Source of the DNA: Candidatus Neoflavobacterium equi
GTDB taxonomy: Bacteria; Bacteroidota; Bacteroidia; Flavobacteriales; Flavobacteriaceae
DNA length: 5,221 bases
Assembly (NCBI GenBank): GCA_018065745.1
Contig: JAGHSS010000365.1
Location: forward strand, 1 to 5,221
Direction: 5' to 3'
Each line of letters opens with the position of its first letter. The first letter of the stretch is position 1. The notes beneath the pieces were generated by a model. The model worked only from the letters and a program-made list of their open reading frames with translations, was not told where the DNA came from and made no database searches. The translations under genes were made by a program, and so were the position numbers. Below are positions 1-5,221 of this stretch, in pieces.

Positions 1-58
1 AAAATCGTTTGTTTTCTAAGGTTAAATCTATTTTAAAAGGGGGGAATATATCAAACAT
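1..58 (-). CDS. N-terminal fragment of a divergent gene, possibly a GNAT-family N-acetyltransferase (runs off the left edge)
   Basis: Reading the minus strand leftwards from an ATG at 58-56 gives 19 uninterrupted codons, MFDIFPPFKIDLTLENKRF, before the window ends. The phrase LTLEN(K/E)R followed by a hydrophobic residue is typical of the first beta strand of RimJ/GNAT-type acetyltransferases, which transfer an acetyl group from acetyl-CoA to an amine. Only the N-terminus is visible. The acetyl-CoA-binding motif lies outside the window, so the assignment rests on the style of this strand and on the sensible divergent position, 62 bp from the peptidase start. I found no consensus -7 box for this gene. 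A competing reading is a 29-codon open stretch on the plus strand (3-89) that could be the tail of an upstream gene. It overlaps the promoter of the next gene and has no recognisable motif, so I prefer the minus-strand reading, with modest confidence. Confidence 0.4.
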   Translation of the reverse strand, partial: MFDIFPPFKIDLTLENKRF

Positions 59-60
59 AA

Positions 61-94
61 TTTCCCGTTTATTAAAAGTGTTTTGCTAAATTTG
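61..94 (+). promoter_or_regulatory. Candidate Bacteroidota-type promoter for the first M13 peptidase
   Basis: TAAATTTG at 87-94 is an exact match to the Bacteroidota -7 consensus TAnnTTTG. The expected -33 TTTG is only weakly represented, by TTTC at 61-64 with a 22-bp spacer. Transcription would start near 100, leaving an A-rich leader of about 20 nt before the ATG at 121 and no Shine-Dalgarno motif, as is usual in this phylum. A single 8-bp motif in A+T-rich DNA can occur by chance, so this is a candidate only. Confidence 0.45.
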
Positions 95-120
95 TTAATA
101 GTACAGATAAATCAACCAAA

Positions 121-2208
121 ATGAATAAGAACTTAATTTTATTATCTGCTATTTCTTTAGGGATCGCGTCTTGTAAATCACAACAAGAACCCGTTAAAAA
201 AGAGGTGACAGAAACCGTAGTGAACAAAGTAAAAGAATCTCATGGTATTCACTTGGAATACATGGATACCAAGGTAAAACCTGGAGATGATTTTTTTAGA
301 TATGTAAATGGTATTTGGAGTGACAACACAGAAATTCCATCTGACCGTACCCGTTGGGGAAGTTTTGATGAATTGCGTCAAAATACAGATATAGATGCGT
401 TGACCATTCTTAAAAAAGCGGTGGCTAACAAAAATTTAGATCCAAATTCTCAAGAGGCTAAAGCGGTTAGTGTTTACACTACATTTTTAGATACCATTTC
501 AAGAAACAAGTTGGGAATTGATCCAATCAGAGCGCAATTAGCTAAAATTAATGCGGTTAAAACATCAAAAGATGTGGTAGCTTTAATTTCTTCAACGGCT
601 AAAGAAGGTGGGGTTGGATTTTTTGGAAGTTATGTTAGTGCAGACGCCAAAGATTCAAACGTCAATGTTATTTATGTGAGTCCAGGAAGTATTGGATTGC
701 CAGACCGTGATTACTACGTTTCTAAAGATGCAGATTCTGAAGACAAGCGCAAAAAATATGTGGCTCACGTTTCAAGAATGTTACAGTTCTTAGAAATTCC
801 TAAGGCAGAAGCAGACAAACAAGCGGCATTGGTTTTGAGTATTGAAACTAAAATGGCTGAACCACGTTTGGACCGTGTGGCTAGAAGAGACAGAAGAAAC
901 ACATACAATCCAATGACTGTGGCAGCTTTACAAAAAGCAGTTCCTGCAGTAAATTGGAAATCATATTTTGAGGCTACAGGTTTAAAGAACGTCAACAACG
1001 TGATTGTATCTATGCCAAAATACATGGACGCTTTACAAAACATTTTTGCTAAAGGGGACATCAATGAGATCAAAGCCTATATGCGTTGGAAATTAATCAA
1101 CAGCTCATCAAGCGTGTTGACAACAGAAATTGACAAGGCAGATTGGGATTTTAACAGCAAAACACTACAAGGAGCTGTAGCTCAACGTCCAATTGAAGAA
1201 AGAGCATTACAAGTTGTAAACGGAACTGTAGGTGAAGCTTTAGGGAAATTGTATGTAGCAGAAAAATTCCCAGCTGAAGCTAAAGACAAGGCAAAAGACA
1301 TGATTGCAAATGTGATGAAAGCATTTGAAAACAGAATCAATAACCTGCCTTGGATGACGAAAGCGACCAAAGTTGGAGCAGTTGAAAAGCTTAACAAATT
1401 CACCGTTAAGATTGGATACCCTGACCAATGGAGAGATTATTCAGCGATGAAATTAGTTAGCGCTGCAAATGGTGGTTCATACTATGAAAACATGAAGAAT
1501 GTTTCCAAATGGGGACATGAAGAAAATATTGCAGAATATGGCAAGCCGGTAGATAAAACCAAATGGGGAATGTCTCCTCAAACGGTAAATGCATACTTTA
1601 ATCCAGCAAACAATGAAATTGTTTTCCCTGCGGCTATCTTACAACCACCATTCTATGATTACAAGGCTGATGAAGCTGTAAACTATGGTGGTATTGGAGC
1701 GGTAATTGGTCATGAAATTTCTCATGGATTTGATGATTCAGGTGCCAGATATAATGCTGACGGTAACTTGGTAAACTGGTGGACAGAAGACGATTTGAAA
1801 CAATTTACAGGTTTGGGTGGTTCATTGGCTGCTCAGTACAGTGCGCTGGAGCCACTTCCAGGTACTTTTGTAGATGGTAAATTTACTTTGGGAGAAAACA
1901 TTGGTGATTTGGGTGGAGTTAATGCAGCTTATGATGGTTTGCAGTTATTCTTAGCTAAAAATGGCGATCCAGGTTTGATTGACGGATTTACTCCAGCACA
2001 ACGTTTCTTCATTTCATGGGGAACTATTTGGAGAACTAAATCAAGAGATGAAGCGATCAAAAACCAAGTAAAAACAGATCCACATGCTCCAGGTATGTAC
2101 CGTGCATTTGTTCCTTTGCAAAATGTTGAAGCTTGGTACAAAGCATTTGACATCAAACCAGGGGATAAATTATATGTTGCTCCTGAAAATAGAGTTAAAA
2201 TCTGGTAA
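121..2208 (+). CDS. pepO: M13-family (neprilysin/PepO-like) zinc metalloendopeptidase lipoprotein, copy 1
   Basis: The 695-residue product is a full-length M13 endopeptidase, a family that cleaves small peptides on the amino side of hydrophobic residues. Seen directly: a lipoprotein signal with lipobox I-A-S-C (anchor Cys18); a charged tether (19-40); an M13 N-terminal domain from about 45 to 430; and a catalytic domain from about 487 to the C-terminus. The catalytic set is complete: substrate-binding NAYFNP (N490), HEISH (zinc ligands H531 and H535, catalytic E532), GENIGD (third ligand E592, supporting D596), and DPHAPGMYR (H655, R661, matching neprilysin H711 and R717). R78, F82 and R86 align with neprilysin R102, F106 and R110. 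Cys18 is the only cysteine, and the protein ends in VKIW rather than the neprilysin CRVW. The chosen ATG places the signal peptide correctly. The gene is followed by its own terminator. Envelope location and peptide catabolism are inferred; the real substrates are unknown. Confidence 0.95.
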   Translation: MNKNLILLSAISLGIASCKSQQEPVKKEVTETVVNKVKESHGIHLEYMDTKVKPGDDFFRYVNGIWSDNTEIPSDRTRWGSFDELRQNTDIDALTILKKAVANKNLDPNSQEAKAVSVYTTFLDTISRNKLGIDPIRAQLAKINAVKTSKDVVALISSTAKEGGVGFFGSYVSADAKDSNVNVIYVSPGSIGLPDRDYYVSKDADSEDKRKKYVAHVSRMLQFLEIPKAEADKQAALVLSIETKMAEPRLDRVARRDRRNTYNPMTVAALQKAVPAVNWKSYFEATGLKNVNNVIVSMPKYMDALQNIFAKGDINEIKAYMRWKLINSSSSVLTTEIDKADWDFNSKTLQGAVAQRPIEERALQVVNGTVGEALGKLYVAEKFPAEAKDKAKDMIANVMKAFENRINNLPWMTKATKVGAVEKLNKFTVKIGYPDQWRDYSAMKLVSAANGGSYYENMKNVSKWGHEENIAEYGKPVDKTKWGMSPQTVNAYFNPANNEIVFPAAILQPPFYDYKADEAVNYGGIGAVIGHEISHGFDDSGARYNADGNLVNWWTEDDLKQFTGLGGSLAAQYSALEPLPGTFVDGKFTLGENIGDLGGVNAAYDGLQLFLAKNGDPGLIDGFTPAQRFFISWGTIWRTKSRDEAIKNQVKTDPHAPGMYRAFVPLQNVEAWYKAFDIKPGDKLYVAPENRVKIW

Positions 2209-2224
2209 TCAGAACAGATATATG

Positions 2225-2255
2225 AAAAACCGCAAGTTTACTTGCGGTTTTTTTT
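2225..2255 (+). terminator. Intrinsic terminator of the first peptidase gene
   Basis: A perfect 7-bp G+C-rich stem, CCGCAAG (2230-2236) with CTTGCGG (2241-2247), closes a 4-nt TTTA loop. It is flanked by five A residues (2225-2229) that pair with the following T run and lengthen the stem to 12 bp. Eight T residues (2248-2255) follow. It lies 16 bp after the stop codon. This is a textbook Rho-independent terminator and argues against simple co-transcription with the next paralogue. Confidence 0.9.
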
Positions 2256-2285
2256 GTGAGTTATTTTCTAATTAGGTTACATTTG
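2253..2285 (+). promoter_or_regulatory. Bacteroidota-type promoter for the second M13 peptidase
   Basis: TTTG at 2253-2256 and TACATTTG at 2278-2285 match the Bacteroidota -33 (TTTG) and -7 (TAnnTTTG) elements, with a 21-bp spacer. Transcription would begin around 2290, giving a very short A-rich leader of about 15 nt to the ATG at 2306. The -33 element sits in the end of the upstream terminator's T run, so the two signals overlap by three bases. Both boxes match consensus and the region lies between a terminator and a gene, which makes this the best-supported promoter in the window. Confidence 0.6.
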
Positions 2286-2305
2286 TTCTAACTAAAAAAC
2301 GAATT

Positions 2306-4357
2306 ATGAATAAAAAAATAGTTGCAGCAAGTATAATCGCTACAATGATTTTGTTTTCCTGTGGGAAAGAAACAGAAGATGACGGTAAGGTTCACGGAAT
2401 TCATTTGGAATACATGGACAAGACAGTAAAGCCTGGTGATGATTTCTTTAAATATGTCAACGGAGCTTGGTTTGAAAAAACTGAAATTCCTGCGGACAAA
2501 TCAAGTTGGGGGAGTTTTGATGAATTGGCTCAAAATACAGATTTAGATGTATTGTCTATTTTGAAAGAAGCGGCGTCAAATAAAGATATCAAAGAAGGAT
2601 CTGATGAGAGTAAGGCAATCAATTTGTACAAGACTTATTTAGATACCATTACTAGAAATAAATTGGGGGTTCATCCCATTCAAAAAGATTTAGATCTGAT
2701 TGATGCGTTGAAAAACACAGCAGATCTAAACGCATTGATGCAGTCTACTATCTTGGATGGTGGTGTTGGTTTCATCAGTATGTTTGTTGGTGCTGATGCC
2801 ATGGACTCAAACAAAAATGTGGTTTATATCTATCCGGGAAGTATTGGTATGCCAGACCGCGATTACTATGTGTCTAATGATGCAGATTCAAAAGAAAAGT
2901 TGGATTTGTATGAAAAACACATCGTTCGCATGTTGGGTTACATCAATTACAACGAGGCGGATGCTAAGGTGGCGGCTGCGAAAATTGTAGCTTTAGAAAA
3001 GAAATTGGCGGCACCAAGATTTACGAGAGTTGAATCTCGTGATGACCGTTTGACTTACAACCCAATGACTGTTGCTGCATTGCAAGGTGCATCAAAACAA
3101 ATTCAATGGGATGCCTTGTTTAAGGCTGCAGGGATGACAGATTTAAAAAATGTTGTTATTGCGCAACCAAAATACATGGCTGCTTTGAATGGGGTTATAA
3201 ATGATGCTTCCATTGAAGATGTGAAATTGTATTTAAAATGGACGTTGTTGAATGATGCAGCTGGTTCTTTAACCACAGCAATGGACAATGCGAACTTTGA
3301 ATTTTACAACAAAACGCTTTCTGGAGCTACAGCTCAAAGACCTATGGAAGAGCGTGCATTGAACATTGTTAATGGTTCTATTGGGGAAGCGTTAGGAAAA
3401 TTGTACGTTGAGAAAAGATTCCCAGCAGAGGCGAAGCAAAAGGCACAGGAGATGATTGCGAATGTCATAAAAGCTTATGAGAACAGAATCAACAAATTGC
3501 AGTGGATGGCCCCAGCTACTAAAAAAGGAGCTATTGAAAAATTACATAAATTATCCATCAAAATTGGTTACCCTGACAAATGGGAAGATTTCTCAAAACT
3601 GACGGTTTCAGCGCCAGAAAAAGGAAATTACTATGAAAACATGGAACGCATCAACCGTTGGGAGATTGCTAAAAACATCGCGGATTTAAACAAACCAGTG
3701 GATAAATCTAAATGGGGAATGCCTCCGCAGATGGTAAATGCATATTTTAATCCAGCATATAACGAGATTGTTTTCCCTGCGGCTATTTTACAACCTCCAT
3801 TCTATGATTACAAAGCTGATGAAGCGGTTAATTATGGTGGTATTGGAGCAGTTATTGGACATGAGATTTCTCATGGATTTGACGATTCAGGTGCGAGATA
3901 CAATGCAGAAGGAAACTTAGTTGATTGGTGGACCACTTCAGATTTGTCTCAATTCACTACATTGGGTAAGGCATTGGCAAAACAATACAGTGCTTTGCAA
4001 CCGTTCTCAGGAATTTATGTTGATGGTGATTTCACTTTGGGTGAAAACATTGGAGATTTGGGAGGTATTACAGCAGCATATGAAGGTCTTCAAATGTTCT
4101 ATAAAGAAAATGGAAAGCCTGAGCCTATTGATGGTTTTACAGCAGACCAACGTTTCTTTATTTCATGGGCAACCATTTGGAGAACAAAATCAAGAGATGA
4201 ATATGTAAAAAGACAGGTTAAGACAGATCCACATGCTCCAGGAATTTACCGTTCTTATGTACCATTGCAAAATATTGATGCATGGTATGAAGCTTTTGGA
4301 ATTAAGGAAGGTGATAAATTGTTTATCAAACCAGAAGACCGAGTTAAAATTTGGTAA
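2306..4357 (+). CDS. pepO: M13-family (neprilysin/PepO-like) zinc metalloendopeptidase lipoprotein, copy 2
   Basis: This 683-residue product is a close paralogue of the preceding gene; I judge roughly 60-70% identity by eye, not computed. Seen directly: a lipoprotein signal with lipobox L-F-S-C (anchor Cys19); a short acidic tether GKETEDD; an M13 N-terminal domain; and a catalytic domain from about 475 to the C-terminus. The active-site set is intact: NAYFNP (N478), HEISH (H519, E520, H523), GENIGD (E580, D584), and DPHAPGIYR (H643, R649). Residues 486-534, which contain the zinc motif, are identical to copy 1. The notable difference is S67 and A75 at the positions aligned with neprilysin R102 and R110, where copy 1 keeps Arg. 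Cys19 is the only cysteine. The ATG is fixed by the signal peptide and by a consensus promoter about 20 bp upstream. It is probably an envelope peptidase whose tether suggests surface exposure; its substrate is unknown. Confidence 0.95.
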   Translation: MNKKIVAASIIATMILFSCGKETEDDGKVHGIHLEYMDKTVKPGDDFFKYVNGAWFEKTEIPADKSSWGSFDELAQNTDLDVLSILKEAASNKDIKEGSDESKAINLYKTYLDTITRNKLGVHPIQKDLDLIDALKNTADLNALMQSTILDGGVGFISMFVGADAMDSNKNVVYIYPGSIGMPDRDYYVSNDADSKEKLDLYEKHIVRMLGYINYNEADAKVAAAKIVALEKKLAAPRFTRVESRDDRLTYNPMTVAALQGASKQIQWDALFKAAGMTDLKNVVIAQPKYMAALNGVINDASIEDVKLYLKWTLLNDAAGSLTTAMDNANFEFYNKTLSGATAQRPMEERALNIVNGSIGEALGKLYVEKRFPAEAKQKAQEMIANVIKAYENRINKLQWMAPATKKGAIEKLHKLSIKIGYPDKWEDFSKLTVSAPEKGNYYENMERINRWEIAKNIADLNKPVDKSKWGMPPQMVNAYFNPAYNEIVFPAAILQPPFYDYKADEAVNYGGIGAVIGHEISHGFDDSGARYNAEGNLVDWWTTSDLSQFTTLGKALAKQYSALQPFSGIYVDGDFTLGENIGDLGGITAAYEGLQMFYKENGKPEPIDGFTADQRFFISWATIWRTKSRDEYVKRQVKTDPHAPGIYRSYVPLQNIDAWYEAFGIKEGDKLFIKPEDRVKIW

Positions 4358-4372
4358 TTCTATACTACATAC

Positions 4373-4410
4373 AAAAAGGAGCGTCCTCAAAAGGGCGCTC
4401 CTTTTTTTTT
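4373..4410. terminator. Bidirectional intrinsic terminator between convergent genes
   Basis: The core stem GGAGCG (4378-4383) with CGCTCC (4396-4401) extends inward through a T-G wobble and two C-G pairs (CC 4385-4386 with GG 4393-4394) to a 6-nt loop (4387-4392). Five A residues (4373-4377) lie on the left and nine T residues (4402-4410) on the right. The plus-strand transcript therefore has a hairpin and a long U tract 15 bp past the peptidase stop. The minus-strand transcript forms the same hairpin, with the wobble becoming an A-C mismatch, and has a five-U tract. The last two T residues belong to the stop codon of the convergent SRAP gene. Confidence 0.88.
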
Positions 4411-5122
4411 AGTCAAAAAGTGATTGTTGGACATCTGGAGTAAAGGGCAGTTGCTGCTCTGGTGTGTTGGTGTTTTTTGTGGTGGAAAGTCTTTTGACTT
4501 GATGCGCTACAAGGGGAACATCTGACGGTTTAAAGAAAGAACTGATTTCCTCTGCCTTGCGGGCTTGCAACCACTCCTCGCGCTCTTGCGGACTGATGAT
4601 GAGCGGCATTCTCTTTTTCACATTGTGGATGTTTTCCATAAATGCAGAAGCGGGAGTGGTAATGATGCTGAAGGTTGTTTTTGAGGTTTGAGAAAAGGGA
4701 TCCAACCAATGGGAATACACAATCCCCAAGGTAAATATTTCTTGTTGAGGATGCTGAATGAGATAATGTGTTGTTTCCTTCTGATAAGCAGGTTGGTGGG
4801 GTTCATAAAAACCGTTGACAAACAACAGTCCGTGTTGGTGTTGGATGTATTTGGAAAAGGAAGGTTTCTCAAATATTGTTTCAGAGGCCGCATTTAACGT
4901 GTTTGCATATTGGGCGGCGTCTTTTTCTGACGTGATCCAATTGGGAATCAGTTTCCATTGAGCAGCGTTGATCGCTGTGGGAGATTGCGCCAAGGTTACC
5001 GGTAAAAAGGGTCTTTGAAAACCAGAAACGTGAAATATTTCAGGAGCGTCATAATTGATTTCCATGGCATTGAATTTTTTTCTCAACGCTTTAGAAGACG
5101 GGATTGCGGCGTGGAAACACAT
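4409..5122 (-). CDS. yedK: SRAP-domain protein (YedK/HMCES family), abasic-site DNA-protein crosslinking
   Basis: The 237-residue product belongs to the SRAP family, often labelled SOS response-associated peptidase. Known members (YedK, HMCES) use Cys2, exposed after Met removal, to form a thiazolidine crosslink with abasic sites in single-stranded DNA. Seen here: MCFHA at the N-terminus (Cys2); W56-K-L-I-P60-N-W, matching the usual WGLIP.W; N77 in NAASET, aligned with the YedK active-site Asn; E107 in GFYEP, aligned with the active-site Glu; and H166 in IHNVKKRMP, aligned with the active-site His. The start is fixed by the need for Cys2 and by an in-frame stop shortly upstream. Residue 108 is Pro where many relatives have Trp. 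After the domain, a polar tail from about 211 ends in QQSLFD, which resembles a sliding-clamp-binding motif. The gene converges on the peptidase pair and shares its terminator. I see no SOS operator or clear promoter. A role in genome maintenance is inferred from the family. Confidence 0.93.
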   Translation of the reverse strand: MCFHAAIPSSKALRKKFNAMEINYDAPEIFHVSGFQRPFLPVTLAQSPTAINAAQWKLIPNWITSEKDAAQYANTLNAASETIFEKPSFSKYIQHQHGLLFVNGFYEPHQPAYQKETTHYLIQHPQQEIFTLGIVYSHWLDPFSQTSKTTFSIITTPASAFMENIHNVKKRMPLIISPQEREEWLQARKAEEISSFFKPSDVPLVAHQVKRLSTTKNTNTPEQQLPFTPDVQQSLFD

Positions 5123-5221
5123 AGTTAAAAAGTTATAGTTAAATTACAAAAACGTTTGTTAAAGGTTTTGTATGTTTAATATATAGTTAATATTTCATTT
5201 TTATGTTTAATTATTCGCTTG
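5123..5221. other. A+T-rich intergenic region upstream of the SRAP gene
   Basis: No reading frame of coding quality crosses these 99 bp on either strand. The region must hold the promoter of the minus-strand SRAP gene, but no exact TAnnTTTG lies on that strand. The nearest match is TAACTTTT (complement of 5128-5135), only 5 bp from the ATG, which would make a nearly leaderless message. The 8-bp palindrome AAACGTTT lies at 5149-5156. A plus-strand ATG at 5203 opens six codons (MFNYSL) to the window edge and could begin a divergent gene, but too little is visible to call it. Confidence 0.5.
5134..5211 (+). repeat. Short direct repeats in the SRAP upstream region
   Basis: TATAGTTAA occurs at 5134-5142 and 5182-5190, 48 bp apart. 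TATGTTTAAT occurs at 5171-5180 and 5202-5211, 31 bp apart. The word GTTAA also appears at 5124 and 5159 (the latter as TGTTAAAG). Such words are cheap in A+T-rich DNA, so they may be chance, but their density in a presumed control region could reflect regulator binding sites. Confidence 0.3.

Noticed and set aside
39..44. Run of six G (six C in the divergent gene), considered as a phase-variation tract
   Set aside because: Six bases is shorter than typical slippage tracts, and the run simply encodes F-P-P in the divergent reading.
3..89. Plus-strand open stretch of 28 codons ending in TAA, possibly the tail of an upstream gene
   Set aside because: It runs into the -7 element of the peptidase promoter, shows no recognisable motif, and lies antisense to a more convincing minus-strand N-terminus. 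It remains a possible alternative.
2084..2275. 63-codon plus-strand frame spanning the end of the first peptidase gene and its terminator
   Set aside because: It overlaps conserved peptidase codons in another frame, then crosses the terminator hairpin, and has no family features.
3738..4208. Two consecutive alternate-frame open stretches in the second peptidase gene, considered as a frameshift or overlapping gene
   Set aside because: The main frame is intact with all catalytic motifs. The alternate frame reads as typical shadow sequence over the conserved catalytic domain.
121..4357. Tandem peptidases as a two-subunit complex or single operon
   Set aside because: A strong terminator and a new promoter lie between them, and M13 peptidases carry the whole active site in one chain, so nothing in the sequence demands a complex.
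4618..4897. Open frames on both strands within the SRAP gene
   Set aside because: They overlap the conserved SRAP motifs (N77, E107) in other frames and show no recognisable domain or start context.
4409..5122. The SRAP gene as horizontally acquired, because parts look slightly richer in G+C than the peptidases
   Set aside because: The difference is small by eye, the protein reads like normal Bacteroidota SRAP, and there are no mobile-element traces nearby.
5203..5221. ATG opening a short plus-strand frame (MFNYSL) at the right edge
   Set aside because: Six codons are too few to judge, and no consensus -7 element sits at the right distance upstream.

Overview
This window looks like ordinary chromosomal sequence from a member of Bacteroidota, most likely class Flavobacteriia. 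The sequence is A+T-rich and the gene starts lack Shine-Dalgarno motifs. Two exact matches to the Bacteroidota -7 promoter element TAnnTTTG stand just upstream of genes. Both large proteins carry lipoprotein signals, and the gene families and their wording fit this group.

Layout, left to right. At the left edge, on the minus strand, are the first 19 codons of a divergent gene that resembles the N-terminus of a GNAT-family N-acetyltransferase. A short divergent intergenic region (59-120) follows. Two tandem plus-strand paralogues (121-2208 and 2306-4357) encode M13-family (neprilysin/PepO-like) zinc metalloendopeptidase lipoproteins of 695 and 683 residues. They are separated by 97 bp that hold a strong intrinsic terminator and then a consensus promoter, so each is probably its own transcription unit. 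After the second peptidase comes a hairpin that can terminate transcription in both directions. Convergent to it, on the minus strand (5122-4409), is an SRAP-domain protein of the YedK/HMCES family, which senses abasic sites in single-stranded DNA. The last ~100 bp are A+T-rich intergenic sequence with short repeats.

How the genes relate. The two peptidases have complete catalytic sets and probably degrade peptides at the cell envelope. They have diverged in two visible places: the lipoprotein tether after the anchor Cys, and the positions equivalent to the neprilysin substrate-carboxylate arginines (Arg present in copy 1, Ser/Ala in copy 2). This suggests division of labour in location and in peptide preference. 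The SRAP gene is functionally unrelated and shares only the terminator. Its most notable feature is a C-terminal QQSLF-type pentapeptide that fits a DNA sliding-clamp-binding motif.

I see no mobile element, CRISPR array, RNA gene or obvious new multi-gene system here. The points worth a second look are details within known families.
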